From an uncultured Muribaculaceae bacterium (lineage in GTDB: Bacteria > Bacteroidota > Bacteroidia > Bacteroidales > Muribaculaceae): DNA of 59,311 nt. The stretch is taken from positions 1-59,311 of the forward strand of contig CAJULY010000016.1 of the NCBI GenBank assembly GCA_910587185.1, written 5' to 3'. Below the pieces are notes generated by a model that was not told the origin of the DNA, did no database searches, and saw only the letters and a list, made by a program, of their open reading frames with translations. Numbering within the stretch: the first letter of the stretch is position 1; every line of letters begins with the position of its first letter. The translations under genes and the position numbers were made by a program. This document shows, in pieces, positions 35,840 to 44,946 of this stretch.

Positions 35840-38800
35840 CAGCGTCCGTTTTTGCGGCGACGACGAATGAGAATCACAAGTCCGGCGAGCGCGGCCACGA
35901 CAACGCATGCCACAATGATGCCGTTTATGCGGTTGGTGATGCGTTGGGAATCGTTCAGTTCCTCATGCTTCATGACCATTCCGTCATTGTCGGCAGAGAC
36001 CGTCTCGGCTCTGACCTCCGCAACCGCCGAATTGTATTTTCCGGCAACCGAAGGGGATACTTTGGAGGCGATGAACTCGCGGAGCTTGGCGTTGTCGCAG
36101 ACAAAACCGCTGCATGCCGCGCCGAATTCATCTACCATCTCGGTGTGGAGCTCGGCAAGCGCGGCCACCTGTTCGGACGAGGCTTTCCAGAGCCCCTTGC
36201 GGGCACTCTCGAGCATCACGGCCGTCATCTCCTGCATGGCCGCCGGATTCTTTGACTTGAAATAATCCTTCATTCCGAGATTATGGCTGTCGGCCACGTA
36301 TGTATCATAAATGTCGTTCCAGAGTCCATTGTCGATGGCATCGGGCTTCATCACGTTCCAGCCGTAGGTGTTGGTGACAGCCTCGGCTATCGCGGCCGCA
36401 TCGCCGCCTCCGCCCTTCATCTTCTCTCTGATATATGTGGGATTGAGTATCGTCGTGCGGCTCTCCACGCCAATCGCCTCCTTGACCTCCTGCATGCGGA
36501 CGTTGTTGCGGTTGCGATAGTCGCTGAGATAGGCGTCGGGGTCTTTGCCCGTCACATTGCGCACGGCCAGATCCATTCCGCCCATGAACTCATAGACGTG
36601 GTCGAGGCTGAGAGCGCCCCAGGTGTTGCTCTGGCGCGGCTGCACGACGGCATCCGTGTTGGTGAGAGCGGCCTCGAACACGAACTCGCGCATCTGCTCC
36701 CAGTTCTCCTCGCTGCCATAGTCTGCGCCCATGTTGTTGAGATAGGCCGCTGCTATCTCGCTCTCGTTCTCCCAGCGGTCACCGGCCTCCACCATGCCCT
36801 GGATTCCGGTGCCGTAGTTTCCGTTGACTCCGCCAAAGACTCTCGAGGTCGAAAGCTCACGGGCTTCTTTGGGCGACACGCCTCTGGCCACGAGATGCTT
36901 CTCCGAGGCAACCACACCGTCGGCCACATAATTGGGATATCTGTCATCTTTAGCCTCAGCCGCCATCCTGACTGCGCGGCCTATGAGGAAAAGCCGCGAC
37001 GCCGCAAGATCGCGGAGCTGCCCTGAAGTCTGAACGACGACGTCGATTCTCGGGCGGCCGAGCTCCTCCGAGGGGATGAGCCGCAGATCGGTGACGCGGC
37101 CAAACGGATCGCGCACAGGCTCTACGCCGAGCATGTAGAGAACCTGGGCTATAGTCGCTCCCTCGGTCTCGATGAACTCGCTGCTCCAGAGAGTATAGCT
37201 GACCTTGCGGGGCACGGAATCGCCGTGCGCCTTACGATACATGGCTATGGTCCCTTCGGCCAGACTCTTTCCTTTCTCCCACGCCACTGCCGACGGAGTC
37301 TCCTCGGCGTTGACCGCGAACATGTTGCGGCCCGTCGGGAGAATACGCGGATTCAACACGGGATCGCCCCCTGAAGTGGGAGCTATGAAACCGCCTCCGA
37401 GAGCGTTGACAACCGAGAGCAGTTCCTCTTCCGGACTCTGCATGAGGGCCGTCCGGTATCTGTCCACGTTCATCAGAGCCTGCTCGACTTCGCTGACAGC
37501 CGTAGCGAATTCCAGCTGCTCTGCCGTCAGCGACGGCTTCTTCGTCATCGGCGTTCCTTTTCCGCCTCCATGGGGATCTCCTCCCCCGACGACATTTTTA
37601 CGGGCCATGGCAGCCTTCATCTTCTCTATGGCGGCATCGTCAGCACCCATTTTGCGGGCCATGGCGATAGCCTTTTCCGGCGTCATGCCCGGAAGCATTC
37701 CATGGTGTTTTTTCGTTGCGGGTCGTTCGGAGACTCTAAGGGGTTTCTGCTTTGGTGAAGGCATCATGGCACCCATGACCATCATTCTCGACAGCATGTC
37801 TTTTGACCCTTCCACTGCCTTCATTATGTTTCTGGCACTGTCGAGATCGTTGGGGGAAATGCCGGCAATACGGCAGATCGCCGCATCGTCGATAACCGCT
37901 CCCGAGGCAACAAACCCCTTCGCCTGCTCGCGCCAGCGGCGCAGATCGCCGCCGCGGAGCTTCCGCAGGCTGTAGGCTATGGGATCGACAGTCATTGCCT
38001 CCACAGTCGAGCGGATATGTTCCGGCGCGTACGGCACGCCCATCACATATAACGCTCCGGTTATCTTCTCGTTGGCGAGTTCCTCGGCGAAACTCTCTAC
38101 ACGGAGGATATCGTCGGGGGCGAAAGGTCTTACGCTGTCGATACGCAACTCGCGGTGTATGCCCAGCTCCACGGTGTATTTCTTCACGAGAGCCGCGCTT
38201 CTGACGGAGTCGGCTTTCGTCGCGGCCCGGTTGTATTCGCTGATGGCGTCCGAAAGATTCTTATAGACTCCTCGCACATTGCTCTCCATGAACGGAGGCG
38301 TCAGATAGTTGATGATGCCTGCGTAACTGCGGCGTTTGGCCATCATCGCCTCCCCGACGTTGGAGGTGGAATAGACATAGAAATGAGGCATTGTGCCGAC
38401 AAGACGGTCCGGCCAGTCGCGGCTGCCGATCGCGGCCTGTTTGCGTGGCGTGAACTCCAGCGATCCGTGGGCGCCGAAATGAAGCAGTGCGTCCGCGCCA
38501 AAACCGTAACGGGCCCAGAGATAGGCGGCCACGTAATTGTGGGGCGGTGCTGCGTCGGTTCCGTGGACAATCTTGAAATCATCGTCGCCGAGGCCGGCGG
38601 CAGTCTGCGGAATCAGAACGATGTTGCCGAACCGCAGGCGCGCGAGCGCGAGATTGCCCTTGTCGTCTTTCAGGCCATGCCCCGGAAATTCGCCATCGAC
38701 GGCATCCGTCTCCGCCCTCATTTCCTTGGAAAACGCCATGGCGCACCATTTGTCATAATCGGCTCGCCCTATGATCTGAGGATTGTTTTTCCTGACGAAT

Positions 38801-40074
38801 CCTTCCTGCGCTCCTTTGGCATACTCATTGAACACGCGTCCGTTCTCGGCTATCATTTTCTCAAGCGACGCAGCGTCAGCAGGAAGATTATCTACCGTGT
38901 ATCCCTCCGCCTTAAGTCGCGTCAGAAGATTGAACAGCGAAGGAGCCACCTCCATACCCTCGGCGACCAGAGCGCTCTGACCCGGACCCTTGAAATAGAA
39001 TATGGCCACTTTTTTCTCCTTGTTCGGCTTGCTTTGCAAGGAAATATAGTTGTCTATCGTCTCCACGAATTCCTCCAGACGGCCGGGAATCGCTTCGACG
39101 TAAGGCAGTCCGTCCTCGCCCGTAAAATGGGCGAACAGAGTGAATGGCCGGATGGCGCCGTCAATCTCCGGAGTCACGATGCTCTGTGAGAGAAATCCGC
39201 CGTTCATCCCCTGTTTGTCGGCCATCCACTCCTCGTAGGGGCAGTTGGCGTTCACCGGCGAAAAAAGCGGTATGTTCTTGGCACGAAGCCATTCGACGAC
39301 GTTGTCTCCCATGCGGCCGTGGGCCATGTTGACAAGAGCCGAGGCATTCACCGAATCGGCATGTCCCTCGGCTATGAAGGACTGGATTACACTGACTGGA
39401 TAAACCATCTTGCCGCTTCGCTCAAGACTTGCCACAAGACTGTCAGGCACCCCCATCTGCCCCGTCAGGATGACACGCGGAGCGCCTTCGCGCCATTTGC
39501 CCTTGGCCCTGAGCCAGCGCTCATACTCCCTGACGGAAGAGAATCCGTTTTCCGCATCGACCGAGGGATAATAGATCAGAGGAGTTGTCGAGACCGTCGG
39601 GTCGCCCGGCACGGGAGCCGACAGTTTTTTCCCGTCTATGAACCGGCGGACATAGAGGAGCATGTTTCTGTAGTTCTGTCGTCCGCCGGTCAGATATTGC
39701 TTTAGAAATTCATTGTCGATAGAATCGACCGACACTATGTGGTTCCGGGGATTGGTGGCGGCCGTGGTAAGGACGGGCGTCCCGTTTTCGGCCGCCTTGA
39801 CGAGCAGCTGACGCTGCTCGTCGGTGATCCTGAGCCCCATGCCGTTGACAAACACCATGTCATATTTCCCGGCCTTGTCAAGATCCTCCACCGGAAGTTC
39901 GCGGATTTTAATGAACGAATTGTCATTGGCCCGTGAGATCTGGCCGAGAGTTATCGCCTGATAGTTGACAAACGCTATGCGCGTCGGCGAGAGATAGCTT
40001 TTCCACAGCATGATGCCGGCGACGATGATTATCGCGCCGACAACAGCCGTTATTATGATATTTTTCCTTCTCAT
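35839..40074 (-). CDS. hmuS: CobN/Mg-chelatase-like protein, HmuS
   Basis: 1411 residues, homologous to CobN/ChlH large chelatase subunits (HGTDAAPPHNYVAAYLWARYGFGADALLHFGAHGS is conserved core; NMGADYGSEENW near residue 1110). An N-terminal helix (residues 6-24) and a C-terminal helix (about 1380-1402) followed by RRRRK tether it to the membrane. In Bacteroidota, HmuS has been linked to removal of metal from haem rather than cobalt insertion. A Met/His/Gly-rich insertion (KKHHGMLPGMTPEK...GGGDPHGGGKG) sits near residues 770-840. The gene is coupled to hmuR upstream (ATGA). Confidence 0.92.
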   Translation of the reverse strand: MRRKNIIITAVVGAIIIVAGIMLWKSYLSPTRIAFVNYQAITLGQISRANDNSFIKIRELPVEDLDKAGKYDMVFVNGMGLRITDEQRQLLVKAAENGTPVLTTAATNPRNHIVSVDSIDNEFLKQYLTGGRQNYRNMLLYVRRFIDGKKLSAPVPGDPTVSTTPLIYYPSVDAENGFSSVREYERWLRAKGKWREGAPRVILTGQMGVPDSLVASLERSGKMVYPVSVIQSFIAEGHADSVNASALVNMAHGRMGDNVVEWLRAKNIPLFSPVNANCPYEEWMADKQGMNGGFLSQSIVTPEIDGAIRPFTLFAHFTGEDGLPYVEAIPGRLEEFVETIDNYISLQSKPNKEKKVAIFYFKGPGQSALVAEGMEVAPSLFNLLTRLKAEGYTVDNLPADAASLEKMIAENGRVFNEYAKGAQEGFVRKNNPQIIGRADYDKWCAMAFSKEMRAETDAVDGEFPGHGLKDDKGNLALARLRFGNIVLIPQTAAGLGDDDFKIVHGTDAAPPHNYVAAYLWARYGFGADALLHFGAHGSLEFTPRKQAAIGSRDWPDRLVGTMPHFYVYSTSNVGEAMMAKRRSYAGIINYLTPPFMESNVRGVYKNLSDAISEYNRAATKADSVRSAALVKKYTVELGIHRELRIDSVRPFAPDDILRVESFAEELANEKITGALYVMGVPYAPEHIRSTVEAMTVDPIAYSLRKLRGGDLRRWREQAKGFVASGAVIDDAAICRIAGISPNDLDSARNIMKAVEGSKDMLSRMMVMGAMMPSPKQKPLRVSERPATKKHHGMLPGMTPEKAIAMARKMGADDAAIEKMKAAMARKNVVGGGDPHGGGKGTPMTKKPSLTAEQLEFATAVSEVEQALMNVDRYRTALMQSPEEELLSVVNALGGGFIAPTSGGDPVLNPRILPTGRNMFAVNAEETPSAVAWEKGKSLAEGTIAMYRKAHGDSVPRKVSYTLWSSEFIETEGATIAQVLYMLGVEPVRDPFGRVTDLRLIPSEELGRPRIDVVVQTSGQLRDLAASRLFLIGRAVRMAAEAKDDRYPNYVADGVVASEKHLVARGVSPKEARELSTSRVFGGVNGNYGTGIQGMVEAGDRWENESEIAAAYLNNMGADYGSEENWEQMREFVFEAALTNTDAVVQPRQSNTWGALSLDHVYEFMGGMDLAVRNVTGKDPDAYLSDYRNRNNVRMQEVKEAIGVESRTTILNPTYIREKMKGGGGDAAAIAEAVTNTYGWNVMKPDAIDNGLWNDIYDTYVADSHNLGMKDYFKSKNPAAMQEMTAVMLESARKGLWKASSEQVAALAELHTEMVDEFGAACSGFVCDNAKLREFIASKVSPSVAGKYNSAVAEVRAETVSADNDGMVMKHEELNDSQRITNRINGIIVACVVVAALAGLVILIRRRRKNGR

Positions 40075-42221
40075 TTAAAGAAATCGTTTATGTCGAGTGA
40101 GACTCCGACCGACCATGTGCGGCCCGTCGTCGGAGCCGAGTTCCAATAATAGACTTTCGGTTTGTAACCGAAGAGATTATCCACAATGAAATTGATGTTT
40201 ATTCCTTTCCAGACCCTTTGCTGAATCGTCAGTTTCCAGAGCGAATAGGCGCTGTCGGTCTTATAGTCGCTGACAGGCTTCGACAGATAGCGTCCTGAAA
40301 TTCCGGCATAGAGACGATAGACGCTGCATATCTGACGTTCGTAATCGAGGCGCCAGGTGGCTGAATGGGGTCGCGGCTGGGTGAACTGGGAGTCAACCGA
40401 GCGCCCTGCCGTGTGGAGATAGTTGTAGCTGCCCGATACTCCCAGACCTGAATTTGTCCGGTAGCGCAGATTGACATCCACGCCAAGCACTTTAACTCCG
40501 TCCTCGTTGCAATAGATTGCACCCTCTTCCTGGGTGGCGGTCCCGGGAAAGTCGCGGGTGGTTATGCGGCTGTCATAATAATTGTAATAGCCGGAGAGGG
40601 TCAGGCTGTAGGAACCGCCCATGAATCCGCGGCCTGTCCGGTCGTTGCGTTCGAGAGCCAGATTGAAATTGTGGCTGCGCTCGGGTTTCAGGTCCGGATT
40701 GCCGTAGATCATCTGGATGCCGGCCATGTCGAAACACATATACATCTCTTTGAGAGTGGGCGCGCGGAAGCCGCCCGAATAGGAGGCGCGGATGGAGAAC
40801 GGTTTCAGACGGAACATCGTGGCCAGACGCGAGGTAACCGCGTTGTTGTCCGACTCGGAGAAATAATCGTCACGGACTGAGGCGATGACGTTGAGCCACG
40901 ACAGCGGATTGTAGTCGAACTGCACGAACGCGTCGAAAGAAGTCTGCGAATGTGACTCGTTGTCGGTGAACTGATAGGTGGAAAGATAATCGTTCATGTA
41001 GTCTGCGCCAACTGTCAGTCCGTTGCGGCCGCGGTTAACAGTGTACATGGCGTGGACTATATGCTGACGGTTGCTGTAGTCATGGTCATGTGTCCTGACA
41101 TCGTTGACGAAACGCGACTTGTCGTAGCGGTCATAACTGTAGGAAAGTTCAAGATTCCGGTTCCCGTCGATCTGCCAGACTCCTCTGAGGCCTCCCGAGT
41201 AATCGTGGTAATGATCATCGTAGTTAGCATGGTCGCTGACTCGCGCGAAATATCCTCCGCGGGCTATCAGCCGCAGATTGTCCGACACACGGAACACGAG
41301 TCTTTCCTTGAGGTTCAGAGTGGTCCCTCCGAAAATATCATGTATTTTCGATTCGGTGTCGAATGCGTCGGTCAGTCTTATGGTCTTGACGGTGGAATAC
41401 TGCACGGAGGTGTTGGAATTCCATTTGCGGGAATTGAAATTCAGGTCACCCCCGGCGCGCCATTCGTTGCCTGCGTTCCTGTAGCGGGAATTCAGATTGA
41501 GATTCCAGGGATCGGTGCTCTCCCGCGATATGATATTCACCACTCCGCCCACGGCGTTGGCTCCGTAGAGAGCCGAAGAGGCCCCCTTGACGATCTCTAC
41601 CTTCCCGGCATTCCCGAGATTCAGGCGGTTATAATCTACATTGTCCATAGTCTCTCCGGCAAGGCGCTCCCCGTCAACAAGAAACAGGATGGCGCTTCCG
41701 CCGAAGCCGCTCATGTTGAGGGATGTCTCCTGGCTCATCGCATATCCGAACTCGAGTCCCGGCAGCTCTTCGGTCAGAAGATCCTGGATATTCGTCGCGT
41801 CGGTCCTCGCTATCTCATCGGCGGAAATGACACGTGTGACCACCGGCACATCCTTGAGCGCTTTCGGCGTGCGAGTCGCCGTGACGACGATCTCGTTCAG
41901 GAAAGTGTGGTCAGGATTTAGCCTGACTGTATTCTCCTTGATGGACCTGTCGGCTTTCACAACCGCTGATTCTGCGACGAAACCTATGTATGAGACAGAG
42001 ATTCTGGCACTTGATTTGCCCGCTAACTCGAATCTGAAAACTCCGGCATCGTCGGTCAGCACGGCGTCAGTCTTGTCGGCAATCCTGATGACAGCGCCGG
42101 CGAGCGCACTTCCGGCCTCGTCAACAACCTTGCCGGCGAAATTACCGGCAAGGGCTGCGATATGAGCCAGAAGAGCCATGACGGCCAACAGTGTGCGGTT
42201 CAGTCCTGCTGACATCTGCAT
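40071..42221 (-). CDS. hmuR: TonB-dependent haem receptor, HmuR-like
   Basis: About 716 residues. Signal peptide, carboxypeptidase-regulatory-like domain (about 30-105), plug (EIVVTATRTPKALKDV onward) and 22-strand barrel. The haem-receptor motifs FRAP (GGFRAPTLKEMY) and NPDL (YGNPDLKPE) are both present in the extracellular loop region. It imports haem or a haem-protein product. The start overlaps the previous stop (TGATG); GTG at 42224 is an alternative. Confidence 0.92.
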   Translation of the reverse strand: MQMSAGLNRTLLAVMALLAHIAALAGNFAGKVVDEAGSALAGAVIRIADKTDAVLTDDAGVFRFELAGKSSARISVSYIGFVAESAVVKADRSIKENTVRLNPDHTFLNEIVVTATRTPKALKDVPVVTRVISADEIARTDATNIQDLLTEELPGLEFGYAMSQETSLNMSGFGGSAILFLVDGERLAGETMDNVDYNRLNLGNAGKVEIVKGASSALYGANAVGGVVNIISRESTDPWNLNLNSRYRNAGNEWRAGGDLNFNSRKWNSNTSVQYSTVKTIRLTDAFDTESKIHDIFGGTTLNLKERLVFRVSDNLRLIARGGYFARVSDHANYDDHYHDYSGGLRGVWQIDGNRNLELSYSYDRYDKSRFVNDVRTHDHDYSNRQHIVHAMYTVNRGRNGLTVGADYMNDYLSTYQFTDNESHSQTSFDAFVQFDYNPLSWLNVIASVRDDYFSESDNNAVTSRLATMFRLKPFSIRASYSGGFRAPTLKEMYMCFDMAGIQMIYGNPDLKPERSHNFNLALERNDRTGRGFMGGSYSLTLSGYYNYYDSRITTRDFPGTATQEEGAIYCNEDGVKVLGVDVNLRYRTNSGLGVSGSYNYLHTAGRSVDSQFTQPRPHSATWRLDYERQICSVYRLYAGISGRYLSKPVSDYKTDSAYSLWKLTIQQRVWKGININFIVDNLFGYKPKVYYWNSAPTTGRTWSVGVSLDINDFFK

Positions 42222-42700
42222 CACTTCTTGGAAGCGGTGAAAGAACAGATCATAGGCATAGGCATCGCCCCATATTGGAGATTGAATTTCACAGTGATGG
42301 TGTTTGCGGCGAAATTGCCCTGAAGAGTGCCCGAATAGGCCTTGCCGTCGGAAGTAGTGCCGCTGAACTGTGTCGGAGCAAGGGTATATGTTACGTCGGT
42401 ACCCGACACTTTCACTCCTGTGATGCTGATTTCAGGAACACGCATCGGAGGGTTGCCGAACGAGGAAAGCGTCACGGACACTGTGGCGTCATCTGTGGCT
42501 TTCACCACGACTCCCATGTTTTCAAACACTGATTCCTGCCCCATTACCGAGCATGTCATGTCGCCCTGATAGGAAGCTTCGATGCTCTTTGCGGCAGGAG
42601 TTGCCGGTTCGTCATCTTTACTGTCGGAGCATGCTGTCATTGAAGCTGTCAGTCCGAGTCCGAGCACGAGACTCGCGAAAATTGTTTTGATCTTTTTCAT
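42221..42700 (-). CDS. Calycin-like lipoprotein in the HmuY position
   Basis: 159 residues. Lipoprotein signal with lipobox MTAC near residue 24, then an acidic linker and a single domain of alternating strands typical of Bacteroidota calycin-like barrels. It is shorter than HmuY (about 215 residues) and I see no HmuY signature. Two cysteines (in MTCSVMG and MICSF) could pair, and YGAMPMPMICSF is Met-rich. It is directly upstream of and coupled to hmuR, so a surface haem-binding role is plausible but unproven. Confidence 0.8.
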   Translation of the reverse strand: MKKIKTIFASLVLGLGLTASMTACSDSKDDEPATPAAKSIEASYQGDMTCSVMGQESVFENMGVVVKATDDATVSVTLSSFGNPPMRVPEISITGVKVSGTDVTYTLAPTQFSGTTSDGKAYSGTLQGNFAANTITVKFNLQYGAMPMPMICSFTASKK

Positions 42701-42718
42701 GTTTTGAAAGGGTTAAAG

Positions 42719-43049
42719 TTATTTATTGTTATGTTTCTTGTTTTTAAAGCGGTTATGAAGTATCAGTCCCGAAACCAGAACCATTATCGAAAGCAAGCCT
42801 GAGAGAAATATGAACATCCCTGACACCGGCCCGAGAAGAGAGGAATACATGCGGCCTACATGCAGCTCGAGCGCGAAATTCCAGAGCGACATCGGCTGCT
42901 TTTCAAGTATTTCGGGCATAGGCGGCAATCCGTCCGCGATGGTTAAGGATGATTCCCGAAAGGCAGAACACCGACAGCAACAGAGCCATCACCGCTCCCA
43001 CCCATTTGTGGATTCCTTTCCAGATCGATTTATGAGGTTTTCCTGTCAT
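42719..43049 (-). pseudogene. PepSY transmembrane protein, frameshifted and internally deleted
   Basis: From the ATG at 43049 the frame reads the N-terminal PepSY-TM segment (KSIWKGIHKWVGAVMALLL, then SGIILNHR) and stops at 42903. The C-terminal PepSY-TM segment (LHVGRMYSSLLGPVSGMF, then SGLILHNR) continues in another frame to 42719. The periplasmic middle of about 100 residues expected between the halves is gone. PepSY-TM proteins are inner-membrane partners of iron/haem uptake, often flavin or haem reductases. It stands first in the hmu transcript. Confidence 0.75.
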
Positions 43050-43071
43050 TTGCACTGATTTTTTTCAGATG

Positions 43072-43102
43072 CAAAATTAGAAAGCCCCGACACCCTCCGC
43101 AA
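43072..43102 (-). promoter_or_regulatory. Promoter of the hmu operon
   Basis: On the minus strand TTG (43102-43100), 20 nt and TAATTTTG (43079-43072). The predicted start is about 15-20 nt before the broken PepSY start codon. No recognisable Fur box overlaps it. Confidence 0.7.
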
Positions 43103-43194
43103 TACCGTAAAAAAATGAAATTTTCCCTCCCTTCCTACCTGATTCCCGTTATGTATTCCCCTCTCTTCTACCATGATTTCGTTATTTTAGGGTA

Positions 43195-43225
43195 TTGGCT
43201 TGCACAATCCGTCTGCTTAACTTTG
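43195..43225 (+). promoter_or_regulatory. Orphan promoter pointing into the trxA 3' end
   Basis: TTG (43195-43197), 20 nt, TAACTTTG (43218-43225), a full consensus match on the plus strand. No gene lies downstream in that sense; transcription would run antisense to trxA. The only frame is a 15-codon ORF at 43243 (MSNDMLPAQKNSRTP). Confidence 0.45.
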
Positions 43226-43267
43226 CATGGGCTAATACACTCATGAGTAACGACATGCTCCCTGCAC

Positions 43268-43308
43268 AAAAAAATAGCCGGACTCCATGACTGGGCATGG
43301 AATCCGGC
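43268..43308 (-). terminator. trxA terminator
   Basis: Reading the minus strand, a 13-bp stem with one mismatch (GCCGGATTCCATG with CATGGAGTCCGGC) is followed by seven T residues. Confidence 0.85.
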
Positions 43309-43336
43309 GGATATATCGGTTTGCCGACTGAAGAAG

Positions 43337-43660
43337 TCAGAGCTTGTCGATGTCGCTCTTCAGATGCTGAAACTCATTGATCTTCTCGACGAGCTGATGA
43401 GCCTGATGAAGACCCACCCCACGCCAAACGGCCTCGCCTTCCACAAAAACAATCAGCGTCGGGATGGACTGCACGCGGTAGCGGGCGGCTATCTCTGTGT
43501 TCTTGTCAACATCGATCTTTATGATATTTGCCTTGTCGCCCACTGTTTTCTTGACATCCTCCAGTATAGGCGCCTGCATTTTGCATGGTCCGCACCATGT
43601 TGCAAAAAAATCGACCAGAGTCGGTTTCTTGTCTTTGATAATATCGTTGAATTCGCTCAT
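43337..43660 (-). CDS. trxA: Thioredoxin
   Basis: 107 residues, single thioredoxin domain without signal peptide. The active site is W22-C23-G-P-C26 and the cis-Pro lies in QSIPTLIVF. Cytosolic disulfide reductant. Divergent from dapA and followed by its own terminator. Confidence 0.96.
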   Translation of the reverse strand: MSEFNDIIKDKKPTLVDFFATWCGPCKMQAPILEDVKKTVGDKANIIKIDVDKNTEIAARYRVQSIPTLIVFVEGEAVWRGVGLHQAHQLVEKINEFQHLKSDIDKL

Positions 43661-43731
43661 GATATATGTGTTTATAAATATTAATAATTATATTTCTTCC
43701 ATTAATGTCAACAATGAAACGATGAGTAAAG

Positions 43732-43762
43732 TTGCAGATTTCGATGTAAAAAATTAATTTTG
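43732..43762 (+). promoter_or_regulatory. dapA promoter
   Basis: TTG (43732-43734), 20 nt, TAATTTTG (43755-43762). Predicted start about 28 nt before the dapA ATG at 43798. Confidence 0.7.
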
Positions 43763-43797
43763 CATAACCAAACGCATTGAACAATACACTTACACCT

Positions 43798-44682
43798 ATG
43801 GCCTCGATAGACCTCAGCGGAATGGGTGTCGCGCTTGTGACGCCTTTCCGCCCCGACAAAACAATAGATTACGATTCTCTCGCACGCCTGCTTGATTATC
43901 AAATAGAAAGCGGCGTGGCTTACATGGTGGTCCTCGGAACCACTTCGGAAAATCCGGCCCTCGAGCCCTCGGAACGCATTGAACTGAGCGACTTCATCGT
44001 GCGCCATGTTGACGGACGGGTGCCGCTGGTGCGCGGCGTCGGAGGCAACAACACGGCAGCCGTCGTGCGCGAACTCCGCTCCCTCGACCTCTCTCCGTTC
44101 TCAGCCATCCTTTCCGTCGTCCCCTTCTACAACAAACCTTCTCAGGAAGGCATATACCGCCACTATGAAGCAATAGCCGAAGCCTCGCCCAAACCTATTG
44201 TCCTCTACAACGTTCCCGGACGTACGGGCGTCAACATGACCGCGCAGACCACGCTTCGGCTCGCCGACGCCTTCCCCAACATCGTAGCCATCAAGGAAGC
44301 CTCAGGCAACATGCAGCAGGTCGATGACATCATTCACCACAAGCGCCCCGATTTTCAGGTTATCTCCGGCGACGACGCGATAACGTTTCCTCTCATCACC
44401 CTCGGAGCCGTCGGGGTCATATCGGTCATCGGCAACGCTTTCCCGCGAGAGTTCTCCCACATGGTCAGCCTCGCGCTCAAAGGCGAATATGACCGTGCTC
44501 GCGAAATTCACTACCGTTTCAACGATCTTTTCCGTCTTCTATTCGTTGACGGCAATCCAGCCGGCGTGAAGTGCGTGCTTCACGACATGAGCATGATTGA
44601 CAACGAATTACGCCTACCACTCGTCCCCACTCGTCTCACTACCGACGAACAGATACGCCAGTTCCTTCAGTCGCTCTCATGA
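43798..44682 (+). CDS. dapA: 4-hydroxy-tetrahydrodipicolinate synthase
   Basis: 294 residues. Schiff-base lysine Lys166 (VAIKEASGN), Tyr137 (LYNVPGRTG) and the pyruvate-binding GTTSENPAL segment are intact. Condenses pyruvate with aspartate semialdehyde toward lysine and diaminopimelate. The upstream in-frame TTG is rejected in favour of the ATG at 43798. Confidence 0.95.
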   Translation: MASIDLSGMGVALVTPFRPDKTIDYDSLARLLDYQIESGVAYMVVLGTTSENPALEPSERIELSDFIVRHVDGRVPLVRGVGGNNTAAVVRELRSLDLSPFSAILSVVPFYNKPSQEGIYRHYEAIAEASPKPIVLYNVPGRTGVNMTAQTTLRLADAFPNIVAIKEASGNMQQVDDIIHHKRPDFQVISGDDAITFPLITLGAVGVISVIGNAFPREFSHMVSLALKGEYDRAREIHYRFNDLFRLLFVDGNPAGVKCVLHDMSMIDNELRLPLVPTRLTTDEQIRQFLQSLS

Positions 44683-44690
44683 GAAAACAT

Positions 44691-44721
44691 TTGGCAATGT
44701 GACTGAAAACACGTAACTTTG
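44691..44721 (+). promoter_or_regulatory. tRNA-Arg promoter
   Basis: TTG (44691-44693), 20 nt, TAACTTTG (44714-44721), about 45 nt upstream of the tRNA. Confidence 0.7.
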
Positions 44722-44766
44722 CATACGGAAACTCTTTGGCGCCCCGGCGCCTCATGCAACTCCGAT

Positions 44767-44840
44767 GGTCCGGTAGCTCAGCTGGATAGAGCATCTGCCT
44801 TCTAAGCAGACGGTCCCGCGTTCGAATCGCGGCCGGATCA
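44767..44840 (+). tRNA. tRNA-Arg(TCT)
   Basis: Complete cloverleaf of 74 nt without encoded CCA. The acceptor GGTCCGG pairs with CCGGATC (one G-T). The anticodon stem TCTGC/GCAGA encloses loop CTTCTAA, giving anticodon TCT (44801-44803), which reads AGA. The T-arm is CCGCG-TTCGAAT-CGCGG. Confidence 0.95.
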
Positions 44841-44841
44841 C

Positions 44842-44875
44842 AAAAGGGCCACCCGAAGGTGACCCTTTTGCTTTT
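44842..44875 (+). terminator. tRNA-Arg terminator
   Basis: AAAAGGG(C)CACC, CGAA loop, GGTG(A)CCCTTTT, then GCTTTT, immediately after the tRNA. Confidence 0.85.
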
Positions 44876-44946
44876 CCCACCCTCAGCATAATCTGGCTGA
44901 ACTATTGGTGAGGCGAAGGCGTTAGAATGACAAAGAGATTTCGACT

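Noticed and set aside
42719..42928. Intact 69-residue protein
   Set aside because: It is the C-terminal half of a PepSY-TM protein whose N-terminal half lies immediately upstream in another frame; better called a pseudogene.
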